A stretch of 64,000 nt of DNA. Source: Cumulibacter soli (GTDB lineage Bacteria > Actinomycetota > Actinomycetes > Mycobacteriales > Antricoccaceae). The position numbers were made by a program, and so were the translations under genes. The notes under the pieces are model-generated. The model saw nothing but the letters and a program-made list of their open reading frames with translations. It was not told where the DNA came from and did no database searches. Numbering within the stretch: the stretch's first letter is position 1; every line of letters starts with the position of its first letter. The stretch covers positions 310,001-374,000 of the forward strand of contig NZ_SMSG01000002.1 in NCBI RefSeq assembly GCF_004382795.1, written 5' to 3'. This document shows positions 8,147 through 18,593 of this stretch, piece by piece.

Positions 8147-9826
8147 TTACCGACCGGAGGTTTTGGCAGCCGGAGTGCGTACGGCCACCGCGTCGCCGTC
8201 AGCCGGATCAGCCACGATGATCGGCGCATCCAGCAGCGACGGCTCGTCGGCATCAGCCTCGAGCGAGGTCAAGCCATCCTGGCGCTGTTCGATTCCGGAC
8301 TTGGTACCCAACGGCTTGTTCGGCAGCAGCAGAGTCGCGACGATCGCGATCAGCAGCACCGGGGCGACCATGAAGAACGTATGCCCGATCGCGTCGCCGT
8401 ACGCCGATTCGACGATCAGCCGGATCGGTTCGGGCAGTGTGGCCATATCGGGTACCGCGCCACCACCGTTGCCGGCGGCGTCAATCCCTGCCTTGGCAAA
8501 TCCGTCGGCGATCAGCTCAGCGACGCGGCTAGCCAGGATCGACCCGAGCAGGGCGACACCCAAAGTGCCGGCCATTGACCGGAAGAACGAGACGGTCGAC
8601 GAGGCCGCGCCCATGTCCTTGACCGGCGTGGTGTTCTGCACGACGAGCACCATGTTCTGCATGACCGGGCCCATACCCAGACCCACCAGGGCCATGAAGA
8701 TGCAGACGTTCACCAGCGAGGTGCTCGCATCTAGCGTGCCGAGGCCGAAGAATCCCAACGCGCAGACGATCGTGCCGCCCACGACGTAGCGCTTCCAGAT
8801 GCCGGTTTTGGTGATCAGCCGGCCGATGACGATCGAGCTGATCAAGCTCCCGACAGCCATCGGGATGGTGAACAGACCGGCCACCGTTGGTGTCTTACCC
8901 TGCGCGAGTTGCATGTACTGGGTCAGGAACACGCCCGTGCCGAATAACGCGATACCAATGGCCGCGCTCGCGATGACCGCCAAGACGAGAGTCCGGTTGC
9001 TGAACAACCGAGGCGGGATCAGCGGGTTCTTCGCCCGACGCTCCACCAGCACCGCGATCGTCGCCAGCACCGCGGCGCCGATGACCATCACGTAGGAGGT
9101 GATCGAGCCCCATTCGAACTCGCTACCGCCAAGGCTCACCCAGATCAGCAGCAACGACACTGCCGCCGCGATGACGACGGTTCCTGCGTAATCGAGCTTC
9201 TTCTTCTCGGCGTGTACGACGACGGGCAGGTTGCGCTGCAGCAGGTAGAGCGCCGCTATCGCGAACGGTACGCCGACATAGAAGTTCCATTCCCAGCCGA
9301 TGCTGTCGGTGATGGCGCCACCGAGCAGCGGGCCGATCACAGTGGGAATCATCGTGACTGCGCCGAGCAGGCCCATGTACTTACCGCGTTCGCGCGGGCT
9401 GAGGATGTCGGCCAGAATGACCTGGACCAGGGCCATCACTCCACCGGCGCCGAGCCCCTGGATCGCGCGGCACGCGATCAGGAATCCGGTTGATCCGGAC
9501 AGCCCAGCAAGCATGGATCCGATGGTGAACAGGACCAGCGCGCTCTGGATCAGAACTTTGCGGTTGGTGATGTCGGCGAGCTTGCCCCACACTGGGGTGC
9601 TGACGGTCATCGCCAGCAGGGTCGCGGTGACGACCCAGGTGTACGCCGTCTGGGTTCCGCCGAGATCGGCGATGATCACCGGCAGTGACGCGGAGACGAC
9701 GGTGCTCGAGAGCATGGTGACGACCATGCCCATCAGCAGCCCAGACAACGCCAACATGATCTGGCGGTGCGTGAGCGCGCGGCGCCCGGACATTTCCTCC
9801 GGGCTAGCGGTAGCGGATGCGGTCAC
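8147..9826 (-). CDS. DHA2 family MFS drug efflux transporter (EmrB/QacA type)
   Basis: The 559-residue protein has about 14 hydrophobic segments, expected for drug:H+ antiporter family 2. Motif A appears as GKLADITNRKVL in the first cytoplasmic loop and the antiporter motif C region as GAVTMIPTVIGPLLGG in TM5. It would expel drugs or other hydrophobic compounds using the proton gradient. The C-terminus is hydrophilic and acidic. The GTG start at 9826 has AAGGAAACC upstream. It follows tetR by about 40 bases on the same strand, so the pair are very probably one operon under the tetR operator. Confidence 0.9.
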   Translation of the reverse strand: MTASATASPEEMSGRRALTHRQIMLALSGLLMGMVVTMLSSTVVSASLPVIIADLGGTQTAYTWVVTATLLAMTVSTPVWGKLADITNRKVLIQSALVLFTIGSMLAGLSGSTGFLIACRAIQGLGAGGVMALVQVILADILSPRERGKYMGLLGAVTMIPTVIGPLLGGAITDSIGWEWNFYVGVPFAIAALYLLQRNLPVVVHAEKKKLDYAGTVVIAAAVSLLLIWVSLGGSEFEWGSITSYVMVIGAAVLATIAVLVERRAKNPLIPPRLFSNRTLVLAVIASAAIGIALFGTGVFLTQYMQLAQGKTPTVAGLFTIPMAVGSLISSIVIGRLITKTGIWKRYVVGGTIVCALGFFGLGTLDASTSLVNVCIFMALVGLGMGPVMQNMVLVVQNTTPVKDMGAASSTVSFFRSMAGTLGVALLGSILASRVAELIADGFAKAGIDAAGNGGGAVPDMATLPEPIRLIVESAYGDAIGHTFFMVAPVLLIAIVATLLLPNKPLGTKSGIEQRQDGLTSLEADADEPSLLDAPIIVADPADGDAVAVRTPAAKTSGR

Positions 9827-9865
9827 TAGGGTTTCCTTCTCAACTTTCTCTAGAGGTCATACGGA

Positions 9866-10477
9866 TCAGGAGTTCGATAACGGGTGCGCGAGGCCTGCGC
9901 TCAACTGATCGAGCTGTCGGCGCAGGATGTCCAGCAATGGCTCCGCGTGACCGCCGGCGCCCCACACGCTCAGCGCAGTACCTGCGGCGGCCCAGGTGGA
10001 GGTGACGACGAGTTCGATATATCCGTCGGGGAACGGTGGATCGTGATCGGCGAAACGCTCATGTAACCGCGCCACCCAATGCGCCTGCGTCGACATCGAC
10101 ACCCGCAGGAAACTTCCGATGAGCGCGGGCTCGCGCTCCAGGATCTTCCGACGTAGCCGAACCGGGGTGAGATCGTGCTTGCGCTCATCCATCAGGTCGA
10201 GCATTGCTTCGTGCGCGCCACCCAACGGACCCAACGACCGATCCGCACCCGCGATCAGCGAGTCGGCCGCCTCAAGGCGATCCTCGGCGGGGGTGAAGAG
10301 CGCTTCATCCTTCGATGCGTAGTAGTTGAAGAACGTTCGCGGCGAGACGCCCGCGGCCACCGCGATGTCGTCAACGCTGACGCCGCAGATACCCCGGTCA
10401 GCGACCAACTCCAGCGCCTTGCGACGGATAGCGATACGCACGGCGCGCTTTTTGCGCTCGCGCAGCCCGAGCTCCAT
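9866..10477 (-). CDS. TetR family transcriptional regulator
   Basis: About 203 residues. It starts MELGLRERKKRAVRIAIRRK, then a clear TetR HTH (ISVDDIAVAAGVSPRTFFNY-type, read as VSVDDIAVAAGVSPRTFFNY) and a C-terminal all-helical domain. The frame is open to 10591, but the family HTH begins a few residues after the ATG at 10477, and the upstream part contains the operator; GTG at 10492 is an alternative. It precedes the efflux pump gene in the same direction, so it most likely represses its own operon and is released by a pump substrate. Confidence 0.85.
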   Translation of the reverse strand: MELGLRERKKRAVRIAIRRKALELVADRGICGVSVDDIAVAAGVSPRTFFNYYASKDEALFTPAEDRLEAADSLIAGADRSLGPLGGAHEAMLDLMDERKHDLTPVRLRRKILEREPALIGSFLRVSMSTQAHWVARLHERFADHDPPFPDGYIELVVTSTWAAAGTALSVWGAGGHAEPLLDILRRQLDQLSAGLAHPLSNS

Positions 10478-10512
10478 AACTTCATCTGACACGCTGACAA
10501 CTGTAGCGATAA

Positions 10513-10535
10513 TTGCAGTCGCTGCAAAGTTGCAG
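10513..10535. promoter_or_regulatory. Probable operator of the tetR-efflux operon
   Basis: Three TTGCAG-type half-sites lie in 23 bases: TTGCAG at 10513-10518, CTGCAA at 10522-10527 and TTGCAG at 10530-10535. The first two form an inverted repeat with a 3-base spacer and the last two one with a 2-base spacer. The cluster lies just upstream of tetR and of the whole operon, where an autorepressor would act. The repeats are seen; binding is inferred. Confidence 0.65.
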
Positions 10536-10595
10536 GCAGTGCATGCTTGGTCACATCGGTCGGCTATGCGTTGCGAAAGACTCGCCAACAACGAC

Positions 10596-10628
10596 GACGC
10601 CCGCCCACCGCGAGGGTGGACGGGCGTC
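10596..10628 (-). terminator. Strong hairpin downstream of secA
   Basis: The arms GACGCCCGCCCACC (10596-10609) and GGTGGACGGGCGTC (10615-10628) pair with a single mismatch around a short loop. The hairpin begins 17 bases past the secA stop codon. On the minus strand it is followed by a weakly T-containing stretch rather than a real T-run, as is common in high-GC actinobacteria. It should insulate secA from the downstream tetR operon. Confidence 0.7.
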
Positions 10629-10645
10629 GAGGATGATCGCTGGCG

Positions 10646-13582
10646 CTAGGAGGGATCTGCTCCGTGGCACCGCTTGTACTTCTTACCGCTGCCGCAGGGA
10701 CACGGGCCATTGCGGCTCGGGCCGTTCTTGCTCGGGCCTCCCTTATTGGCCGACGGCGCCCCCGGCTTCGCGCGGCGAGTCTGGGTTGTGCCATCTTCGC
10801 TCGGGCCCGAGAGCACCAGGTTCGCGTCCTCCTCCGGTTCGGCGAGGGCAGTATCTGCCGATGCGCCGGCCTGAGATGCCGCGGCCCCCAGCGGCGCCCG
10901 ACTCTGGATAACCCGGCGCTTCTTGCCGCCCTTACCGGCTCCAGCATTCTTTGCAGCGGCCACCTTCTGCGGCTGTTCGGCCGCCGCCGGCGCTGCCTGC
11001 GCCCCTGCCGGCGCCATGGCACGTAGGCGCGCCAACGGGTTCTCACCGGCGGCACCCACGGCGCTCTGCACGGACACCGACGGTGCACCCTCAGGCTTGG
11101 GCGGCTCGGCCTTGAACAACAGACTGATCGTGTCTTCCTTGATGCCGTCCAACATCGTGTTGAACATTTCGAAGCCCTCGCGCTTGTACTCCGTCACCGG
11201 ATCGCGCTGCGCCAGGCCACGCAAGTGGATTCCCTCGCGCAAGTAATCCATCTCATAGAGATGTTCGCGCCACTTGCGATCGAGCACGGACAGTACGACG
11301 CTGCGTTCGACCCGGCGCATCTGCTCATCGCCGAGGTCGTTTTCGCGCTCTTCGTAGGCAGCCTCGACATCGGCGATCGCTTCGTCACGCAGCCGGCCGG
11401 CGCTCAACGAGGCGCGGCCGCCGGCCTCCTCGATGACCTCATCCACGTCCAGTGTGATCGGGTACAGCGAGCGGAACGCGCTCCACAACTCGTCCAGATT
11501 CCAGTCCTCGGCGTACCCCGTCGCCGTGGCGCCCTCGACGTACTGCTCTACGACATCGGCGATCATCGACTGAATCTGCGGCTTGAGGTCTTCCCCCTCC
11601 AGCACCCGCCGACGCTCGGCATAGATGACCGTGCGCTGCTGGTTCATCACCTCGTCGTACTTGAGCACGTTCTTACGAATCTCGTGGTTCTGCTGCTCGA
11701 TCTGCGTCTGCGCGGACAGGATGGATCGGGTCGCCCACTTCGATTCGATCGGTACGTCGTCCGGAAGCCGCAGCCGGGTCAGCATCGCTTCGAGCATCTC
11801 GCCGTTGGAACGCCGCATCAGATCGTCGTGCATCGACAGATAGAACCGCGACTTGCCGGGGTCGCCCTGACGTCCGGCACGACCGCGCAACTGGTTGTCG
11901 ATGCGCCGGGACTCGTGCCGCTCCGTACCGAGAACGTACAGCCCGCCGGCATCCAGCACTTCCTGATGCTCGGCCGCGACCTCCTGCTCAGCGGTGGCCA
12001 GTTCGGCGTCCCATTCGGCCTCATACTCCTCTGGAGTCTCGGTCGGGTTCAGCCCGCGCTCGCGCAGCCGGAAGTCGGCGATGTGTTCCGGATCCCCGCC
12101 AAGCTTGATATCGGTACCGCGCCCGGCCATGTTCGTGGCGACCGTGACCGAACCGCGTCGGCCCGCCTCGGCGATGATGTGCGCCTCCGACTCGTGATGC
12201 TTCGCGTTGAGCACCTCGTGCGGGATTCCCTTGCGGGTCAGCAATTTGGAGAGCAACTCGGACTTCTCGACGCTCGTCGTACCGACCAGCACCGGCTGAC
12301 CCTGTTCGTGCGCATCGGCGATATCGTCGACAACTGCACTGAACTTCGCGGCCTCGGTCTTGTAAATCACGTCCGAGTGATCGACGCGCTGCATCGGTCG
12401 GTTCGTCGGGATCGGCACCACGCCGAGTTTGTAAGTCTGCGACAGTTCCGCGGCCTCGGTCTGTGCCGTACCGGTCATACCGGACAACTTGTCGTACAGC
12501 CGGAAGTAGTTCTGCAAGGTGATCGTGGCGAGGGTCTGGTTCTCCTGCTTGATCTCGACCCGTTCCTTGGCCTCGATCGCTTGGTGCATGCCCTCGTTGT
12601 ACCGCCGGCCGGACAACACGCGGCCGGTGAACTCGTCAACGATCATGACCTCACCGTTGTTGACGATGTAGTCCTTGTCCTTCTTGAACAGTTCCTTCGC
12701 CTTCAGCGCATTGTTCAAGTAACCGACCAGCGGCGTATTCGCCGACTCGTACAGGTTGTCGATCCCCAACTGATCCTCGATCAGCGCGACGCCCTCTTCG
12801 GTGATACCGACGGTGCGCTTTCCTTCTTCGACTTCGTAATGCCGGTTCTTCTTGAGCATCGGCGCGAGCCGCGCAAACTCCAGGTACCACCGCGGCGAGT
12901 ACTCGGCCGGTCCCGAAATAATCAACGGGGTACGGGCCTCGTCGACCAGGATCGAATCAACCTCGTCAACCACGGCAAAGTTATGACCGCGCTGCACCAG
13001 GTTCTCGATCGACCGGGCCATGTTGTCGCGCAGGTAGTCGAAACCGAACTCGTTGTTCGTGCCATAGGTGATGTCGCACGCGTACGCCTCGCGACGCACC
13101 GCCGGCCGCTCGTTCGCCAGGATCGTGCCCACGCTCAGCCCGAGGAACTTGTGCACACGGCCCATCCACTCCGCGTCACGCTTGGCCAGGTAATCGTTGG
13201 TCGTCACCACGTGCACGCCGTCGCCGGACAACGCGTTCAGGTAGACCGGGAGCGTGGAGACGAGCGTCTTACCTTCACCGGTCTTCATCTCGGCGACGTT
13301 GCCGAGATGAAGTGCCGCGCCACCCTGCAACTGAACGTTGTAATGCCGTTGACCAAGGGTGCGACTCGCGGCCTCCCGGACCGTCGCGAACGCCTCGACC
13401 ATGATATCGTCCAGCGTCTCGCCGTCCTCCAGCCGCTCGCGGAACTCGTCGGTCTTGGCGCGCAGTTCAGCGTCAGTCAGGTCCGTGAAGTCGTCCTCAA
13501 CAGCGTCGACAGCGTTGGCGATTGTCTTGAGTCGGCGAAGAATCTTGCCTTCGCCGGCGCGGAGTAAGCGTGCAAGTACCAC
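10646..13582 (-). CDS. secA: Preprotein translocase ATPase SecA
   Basis: The 978-residue protein is the motor that pushes unfolded precursor proteins through SecYEG. Walker A is TGEGKT at residues 101-106, DEVD-type Walker B follows near residue 210 ([18 protein letters not shown]), and [11 protein letters not shown] and the GRAGRQGD helicase motif are intact. The C-terminus has the zinc-binding SEC-C motif [13 protein letters not shown] after an Ala/Pro-rich linker. It corresponds to mycobacterial SecA1. The start is GTG at 13582. It lies downstream of hpf as in mycobacteria, and a strong hairpin follows. A very long open frame on the opposite strand is a codon-bias shadow. Confidence 0.98.
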   Translation of the reverse strand: MVLARLLRAGEGKILRRLKTIANAVDAVEDDFTDLTDAELRAKTDEFRERLEDGETLDDIMVEAFATVREAASRTLGQRHYNVQLQGGAALHLGNVAEMKTGEGKTLVSTLPVYLNALSGDGVHVVTTNDYLAKRDAEWMGRVHKFLGLSVGTILANERPAVRREAYACDITYGTNNEFGFDYLRDNMARSIENLVQRGHNFAVVDEVDSILVDEARTPLIISGPAEYSPRWYLEFARLAPMLKKNRHYEVEEGKRTVGITEEGVALIEDQLGIDNLYESANTPLVGYLNNALKAKELFKKDKDYIVNNGEVMIVDEFTGRVLSGRRYNEGMHQAIEAKERVEIKQENQTLATITLQNYFRLYDKLSGMTGTAQTEAAELSQTYKLGVVPIPTNRPMQRVDHSDVIYKTEAAKFSAVVDDIADAHEQGQPVLVGTTSVEKSELLSKLLTRKGIPHEVLNAKHHESEAHIIAEAGRRGSVTVATNMAGRGTDIKLGGDPEHIADFRLRERGLNPTETPEEYEAEWDAELATAEQEVAAEHQEVLDAGGLYVLGTERHESRRIDNQLRGRAGRQGDPGKSRFYLSMHDDLMRRSNGEMLEAMLTRLRLPDDVPIESKWATRSILSAQTQIEQQNHEIRKNVLKYDEVMNQQRTVIYAERRRVLEGEDLKPQIQSMIADVVEQYVEGATATGYAEDWNLDELWSAFRSLYPITLDVDEVIEEAGGRASLSAGRLRDEAIADVEAAYEERENDLGDEQMRRVERSVVLSVLDRKWREHLYEMDYLREGIHLRGLAQRDPVTEYKREGFEMFNTMLDGIKEDTISLLFKAEPPKPEGAPSVSVQSAVGAAGENPLARLRAMAPAGAQAAPAAAEQPQKVAAAKNAGAGKGGKKRRVIQSRAPLGAAASQAGASADTALAEPEEDANLVLSGPSEDGTTQTRRAKPGAPSANKGGPSKNGPSRNGPCPCGSGKKYKRCHGADPS

Positions 13583-13719
13583 GTGTGCTGTCAGTCCCTC
13601 GGTTGCGGTAGAAGGTGCGGCACGCGAACACGACGATGGTCGGGCAGCTGCGCCACCCGACCATCGTACGTCGCTACCGTGCTCAGTTCTTAGTCTGTTC
13701 GCCGAACGCGCACGCGCAC

Positions 13720-14370
13720 TCAGCCGGCGCGCAAGGCGTCATCGAGGCGGATAACGCCGTAATCGTACGCGCGGCGGCGGTACACCACTGTGGGTTTGTC
13801 GGTATCACGGCACCGGAACAGGTAGAAATCGTGGCCCACCAACTCCATTGCCTCAAGCGCTTCGTCCACCGACATCGGAGTGGCCGGATGCGACTTCTCA
13901 CGCACTATCTGGCCTGGTAGATAGCCGTCCTCGGCCGATTGCTCACCCGAATGCTCGGCGACGTACGCGTCGAGCAACCGGTCGATCTCGGCGGACGCCG
14001 CAGACATCGCCTGCGCCTGCTTGATCGGGTCGCGTAACGACTCGGCGTTACGACCGTGGTGGCTGCGACGCCGCTCGGCGCCCTTGCGCATCCTCCGCTC
14101 GAGTTTGGTAGCCGCGTCATCGAGCGCGGTGTAGAAGTCCGCGGATGTGGACTCCGAGCGAATGACCGGGCCCTTGGTCCTGACGGTGATTTCCACACGC
14201 TCGACTTTCTGCGTGAAGTCGTCGCCCTTGCGGTTCTTCTCATGCGAAAGCTCCACGTCCACCGTCATGAGTTTGCTGTCGTAGCGTTCGAGACGCTCAA
14301 GCTTCTCGCTGACGTGCTGACGGAAATGGTCGGGAACGTCGACTCCTCGTCCGTGAACGACAATGTCCAT
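13720..14370 (-). CDS. hpf: Ribosome hibernation-promoting factor, long form
   Basis: 216 residues. The N-terminal S30AE/YfiA domain ([20 protein letters not shown], and [19 protein letters not shown]) is followed by a linker and the C-terminal dimerisation domain of long HPF ([20 protein letters not shown], then [15 protein letters not shown]). It binds the small ribosomal subunit and dimerises ribosomes into inactive 100S particles in stationary phase. The frame is open to 14427, but ATG at 14370 has GGAGG a few bases upstream and matches family starts. It lies between comF and secA as in mycobacteria (Rv3241c). Confidence 0.93.
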   Translation of the reverse strand: MDIVVHGRGVDVPDHFRQHVSEKLERLERYDSKLMTVDVELSHEKNRKGDDFTQKVERVEITVRTKGPVIRSESTSADFYTALDDAATKLERRMRKGAERRRSHHGRNAESLRDPIKQAQAMSAASAEIDRLLDAYVAEHSGEQSAEDGYLPGQIVREKSHPATPMSVDEALEAMELVGHDFYLFRCRDTDKPTVVYRRRAYDYGVIRLDDALRAG

Positions 14371-14459
14371 GGCGATCCTCCGTTTTCTGCGGAACCGTAT
14401 GAGGTACTTCCACCTCAATGACCCCACGCTAGTACGAAACGTTCACCAGTGCGCTAGTG

Positions 14460-15131
14460 TCACGACACCTGTTTCGGGGTCTGCGCGACGACCGCCGCAC
14501 GTATCGTTCGCGCGCCCGCGGACCGCAGTAACGAGTGTGCTTTCTCCAGCGTCGAACCGGTCGTCACGATGTCGTCGACGAGCAGCACATCCCGCTCACC
14601 CACCAACTCACGCACCCGCCGCCGCGCGTACATCGACGTACCGCGTGCCATCCGGCGACCGGACGCCGACAGCTCGACCGAGTCGTCGCCTGCTCGGGCA
14701 CCCAAAGCGATCACGATCGGCCGCGGAGCGGGCAACGCACGCAGCAGTCGCACCATATGGTCACCGCCGCGGGCACGTACTGCGCGCGAGGTACTCGGCA
14801 TCGGTACCAACACCGGATCACCCAGCCCGTCGCGCGCCGCATCGATCGCCGCCTGCAGCAGCCATCCGATCGGGGCCGCCAGATCGCGCCGTCCGCGCTC
14901 CTTGTAACCCAATAGCGCCTCTCGCACGTCACCGTCGTACGAGCAGGCCGCGACCGTTCGCAAACCCCCTGGATGCTCGCGAAGTTGCAGCGCGAGCGCG
15001 TCCGATCGACATTGCTGACACCAGGCGTACGCGCGTCGATCGCAGCCGAGGCAGCGCACGGGCAGCACCAGATCGCTTCCGGCGCGCCACACTCGGCGAA
15101 CTATCCAGGAGGGCGGACCGCTGGAGCGCAC
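14460..15131 (-). CDS. comF: ComF family protein (phosphoribosyltransferase fold)
   Basis: The 223-residue protein has an N-terminal zinc-ribbon (CLGC and CQQC pairs, about residues 27-41) and a C-terminal PRTase domain with the PRPP-binding motif VLLVDDIVTTGSTLEKA. ComF-like proteins take part in DNA uptake in competent bacteria, but the role in actinobacteria is not settled. The start is GTG at 15131, two bases after the lpqB stop, so it is probably co-transcribed with mtrA-mtrB-lpqB. It matches Rv3242c in position. Confidence 0.85.
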   Translation of the reverse strand: MRSSGPPSWIVRRVWRAGSDLVLPVRCLGCDRRAYAWCQQCRSDALALQLREHPGGLRTVAACSYDGDVREALLGYKERGRRDLAAPIGWLLQAAIDAARDGLGDPVLVPMPSTSRAVRARGGDHMVRLLRALPAPRPIVIALGARAGDDSVELSASGRRMARGTSMYARRRVRELVGERDVLLVDDIVTTGSTLEKAHSLLRSAGARTIRAAVVAQTPKQVS

Positions 15132-15133
15132 GG

Positions 15134-16852
15134 CTATCCCGGGTAGAACGGGTCGGCTCCGGCCACGCCCACGCTATTGACCAGCGAGGCCCAGTTGGAG
15201 TCCTGCAGACGCAACACATTGCCCTCGATCGAGCACAGGAACATCCGTCCGGGAGCCGCACTCAACGCGGTCGCATCGTGATCACCCGGCGGCGCGCTCA
15301 ATTGCACACGCTGCGACCCGTCGACCAGCATCGTGTACGGGTACACGGTTCCGGTGGGGCTCGAGCGCCCGAGCAAGGCCAGCGTCCGTGCGTCGTTCCA
15401 GGCCACAGCGGAGACATCCAGATCGGCGGCGATCGGTTCCGGCGGGAGCAGCGAGACCGACTCGGAGGTCGCTTGCACCGTCGAGAGGTACAGCCGCTTT
15501 TTCTCCGCGGAGTCGCCAGCGATGATCGCGAGGCGAGCGCCGTCGCGTGACAGCACGATCGTGCGGATCTTGCCGATGTCGCCCAGCGAACTGGTGTCGA
15601 CGACCTTCGGGACGCCGTCCGCGGAAACCCGGATGATCTCCGAACCGTTGCGCGCGATCCAAAACTCCTGCGTCGACGGTCCCCAGGTCGGCGCGGTGAG
15701 CGTCTTGGTGCCCGGCAGGTCAACCGTGTCCAGCACGCCGTTCAGCGGACCGGTGCGCAGCACCGGTGGATCTGCCGCACCAGAAACCGCGGCAATTCGG
15801 GTGTTGTCCAGGGTGTCTGCCACGGAAACCGCGGCCTTGGTGATCGCGTACTCACCCGTGCCGACTGGGCCGTCGACCGGCTCGGTCGTCGCGTTGAAGA
15901 CGGCACCCTCGTTGAGGTAATAGGCGGTCGCGGCGACCGGGTATGAATTCGGTTCGTACTCCGCCCAATCGCTGAGTGTCTGCGTCTCGCCGATGTTGGG
16001 GATGCTGATCGGATCGCCGTTGCTGGTGATCCGAAGCGACTCGATACCGAGATCCGAGAGGGTCCAGATGAGCTGGGCCGACAGGATCCGCAACTGGCCC
16101 TCGCTCTTGTCCTCCAACCCGCCGAGGTCCACGGTGATCGGCTCACCGCTGTAGGCAACCGCCGACCGCAGCTGTACGGGGTCGGCAAGTTCGTTCCGTA
16201 CGCCGGGCTTCAGCGCGCTGACCGGCCCGTTCAGCAGCGCGCGTACCAGGCGGTTGGCCCGCTGCTCCGGGTTCGTCCGGAAGTAGCGCACATCCGGGAT
16301 GAGTCGAGTACCGGAAGGGTCAGCGAAGTACACGCTCGCTTCCTGGTACAGCGCGTCAAATCCATCCCGGTCCAGGATGAGCCCTTCCGGAGGGTTGGTG
16401 ATTCGCCACTCGCCCTGGATCTGCTCGAGCTCGAAATCGTAAGTGTGGCTACCGACGTCGGTGTGGTAACCGCCGGAGGAGTCCACCCTGGCCACCCGGT
16501 TCGCCGAGAACGTCACCGAGCCCGCCGCGCTACCGGGTGTCGCGTTGTACGCGACCTCGATCACCGTGACCTGATCGGACGGCGTCCACTGTTCGGCAGC
16601 TTCGGGGGTCAGGTATTGACGCGCGATATCGGTCGCGGTCAACGCGGTGATGAAGTCGCGCACGATGCGGTCGGTGGACGATCCCGGTTCCGGACCGCCT
16701 GGCTGGATGCCTAGCCCTTCGTTGGTCTCGTCCGGCACCGAAGCGGGCGGACCGACGACCACAGGGTCGGTGCTGGCGGGTATAGCCGAGCATCCGGTCA
16801 GCAGGAGCAAGGCCGCCGCGATCAGCGCGAGCACGCGCGTGCGTCTGTTCAC
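15134..16852 (-). CDS. lpqB: Lipoprotein LpqB, MtrAB partner
   Basis: 572 residues. The N-terminal signal MNRRTRVLALIAAALLLLTG ends in lipobox LTGC with the lipidated Cys at residue 21. A GerMN domain follows (RYFRTNPEQRANRLVRALL and LIWTLSDLGIESLRI), and then a beta-propeller-like C-terminus with TWGPSTQEFWIARNG and ARLAIIAGDSAEKKRLYL. LpqB is anchored outside the membrane and modulates the MtrB sensor. The GTG start at 16852 overlaps the mtrB stop (GTGA). The three-gene order mtrA-mtrB-lpqB is a strong actinobacterial signature. Confidence 0.95.
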   Translation of the reverse strand: MNRRTRVLALIAAALLLLTGCSAIPASTDPVVVGPPASVPDETNEGLGIQPGGPEPGSSTDRIVRDFITALTATDIARQYLTPEAAEQWTPSDQVTVIEVAYNATPGSAAGSVTFSANRVARVDSSGGYHTDVGSHTYDFELEQIQGEWRITNPPEGLILDRDGFDALYQEASVYFADPSGTRLIPDVRYFRTNPEQRANRLVRALLNGPVSALKPGVRNELADPVQLRSAVAYSGEPITVDLGGLEDKSEGQLRILSAQLIWTLSDLGIESLRITSNGDPISIPNIGETQTLSDWAEYEPNSYPVAATAYYLNEGAVFNATTEPVDGPVGTGEYAITKAAVSVADTLDNTRIAAVSGAADPPVLRTGPLNGVLDTVDLPGTKTLTAPTWGPSTQEFWIARNGSEIIRVSADGVPKVVDTSSLGDIGKIRTIVLSRDGARLAIIAGDSAEKKRLYLSTVQATSESVSLLPPEPIAADLDVSAVAWNDARTLALLGRSSPTGTVYPYTMLVDGSQRVQLSAPPGDHDATALSAAPGRMFLCSIEGNVLRLQDSNWASLVNSVGVAGADPFYPG

Positions 16853-18588
16853 GGGTCAATCACCTGCTGTTCGGAACTGCGGCTGGACGGCGACTCCAAT
16901 TCGAGCCTCGGCGGGGCCGGCATGAGTTCGGGTACGCCGCCGACGGATCCGCCGTACTCGCCTTCGGGCACCAGCGGAAGCGCCGAATGGGTCACGACGT
17001 CACCAACACGCACCGGCACGGTCATCCGGAAGAACGCACCACGACCCGGCGCGCCCCACACATGCAACCAGCCCAGGTGCAACCGGACGTCCTCCACGCT
17101 GATGGCCATACCGAGACCGGTTCCACCAAGTTTACGGACCCGCGAGGGGTCTGCACGCCAGAACCGATCGAACAATCGGGCCGCGGCCACCGCGTCGATG
17201 CCGACGCCGTAGTCACGTACGCCGATCGCGAGTACGTGGCCGTCAGTCGCGGCGTGAATCTCTACCGGCGCGTTAGCCCCATGCTCCAACGCGTTCGCGA
17301 GCAGATTGCGCAGTACGCGTTCGATCCGCCGCGGACTGATCTGCGCCTGCCCGAGTTCACCGTCAATGTGCACGATCAACTCACAACCGTGTTCTGCCGC
17401 GAGCGAGCGGTAACCCTCGACGCAGTCACGGATCAACTCGGCCACGTCGGTGGCCGCGGCGTCGAGTTCCAGACCGCCGGCGTCGTACCGGGAGATCTCC
17501 AGCAGGTCCTTGAGCAGTGCCTCGAATCGGTCGAGTTCGGCGCTCATCAACTCGGCGCTGCGGGCGGCCGCCTCGGGGAACTCCTCGCGGTAGTCGTACA
17601 GCAGGTCAGCGGCCATCCGCACGGTCGTCAACGGGGTGCGCAATTCGTGCGAGACGTCCGAGGAGAAGCGCTGCTGAACTTGAGAGAGCGCTTCGAGTCT
17701 GATGATCTGGCTCGACAGCGAGGCCGCCATCTCGTTGAACGAGGTGCCCAACCGCGCCAGATCGTCCTCGCCGCGCACGTCCATCCGCTGCTGCAGATCA
17801 CCCTCAGCCAACCGTTGCGCCGTGCGGCTGGCTTGCCGGATCGGCAGGACGACCAGGCGTGAGACCAACAGTCCGATGCCGGGGATGAGGATCAGGAACG
17901 CGAGGGCCGCACTGACGACGGTATTGACCACGAAGTCCATCACCGCGACCTCATTGGCCAGCGGATACACGTAATAGACCTCGAAGCCGCGATCGCCGGG
18001 GACCGGCGACCCGACGATCAGCACCTGCTGCGTGGTGCCGCGCAGGCTGATGGTCGCCAGTTGCTGCGCCACGTTTCCATCGCGCACTTTCTCGGTGAGC
18101 CCCACCGGAATCGTCTCGATGTACAGCGTGGGTTCGGAGCGGATTGGCCGGCGCAACTGGCCATCGGCATCACGCGAGGCCGCCATCATCCAGAATTGGC
18201 CGGCCGAGGTGCCCTGCCCTTGTAGGTACTGCACCGCGGCGCGCACTGTTTCGTTGGCCGAGGACTGCGCATCCGCGCCGACCGTGTCCAATTCGTTCTG
18301 GATGTACTGGCTGCCGCCGGTGGTCTGCTCTACCGCAGCGCTGGTCTTCGTGCGCAGCAGTTGCGTACTGATCTGAGTGATCAGGATGTAACCGATCACC
18401 GCGACTACGGTGGCGGTCAGTACCAACGTGAGCGCGACGACGCGTAACTGGAGCGAGCGCCGCCACCGGGAAATCAATCGCGCGCTGATGTTGCCGACGC
18501 GTGCACGCACCGCCTCGAGGGTGCTCATCGCGCGCTCGGCGAACGACGTTGGCGCCGGCTGATCTACGTTCGGTTGCTCCGATGACAC
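16849..18588 (-). CDS. mtrB: Sensor histidine kinase MtrB
   Basis: 579 residues. There are two membrane segments (about residues 48-72 and 218-245) flanking an extracytoplasmic sensor domain, a HAMP linker (about 246-300), the HisKA box SSDVSHELRTPLTTVRMAAD with phospho-acceptor His314, and a HATPase domain ending GGTGLGMAISVEDVRLHLG. It phosphorylates MtrA in response to cell-wall and division cues. GTG start at 18588, five bases after the mtrA stop, and its own stop overlaps lpqB, so the operon is tightly coupled. Compared with typical kinases the last box continues into a short acidic/Pro-rich tail. Confidence 0.96.
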   Translation of the reverse strand: MSSEQPNVDQPAPTSFAERAMSTLEAVRARVGNISARLISRWRRSLQLRVVALTLVLTATVVAVIGYILITQISTQLLRTKTSAAVEQTTGGSQYIQNELDTVGADAQSSANETVRAAVQYLQGQGTSAGQFWMMAASRDADGQLRRPIRSEPTLYIETIPVGLTEKVRDGNVAQQLATISLRGTTQQVLIVGSPVPGDRGFEVYYVYPLANEVAVMDFVVNTVVSAALAFLILIPGIGLLVSRLVVLPIRQASRTAQRLAEGDLQQRMDVRGEDDLARLGTSFNEMAASLSSQIIRLEALSQVQQRFSSDVSHELRTPLTTVRMAADLLYDYREEFPEAAARSAELMSAELDRFEALLKDLLEISRYDAGGLELDAAATDVAELIRDCVEGYRSLAAEHGCELIVHIDGELGQAQISPRRIERVLRNLLANALEHGANAPVEIHAATDGHVLAIGVRDYGVGIDAVAAARLFDRFWRADPSRVRKLGGTGLGMAISVEDVRLHLGWLHVWGAPGRGAFFRMTVPVRVGDVVTHSALPLVPEGEYGGSVGGVPELMPAPPRLELESPSSRSSEQQVIDP

Positions 18589-18593
18589 GGTGG

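Noticed and set aside
11225-13567. A 780-codon open frame on the plus strand opposite secA
   Set aside because: It is antisense to an unambiguous SecA, has no recognisable motif and is explained by the high GC codon bias that keeps stop codons rare in that frame.
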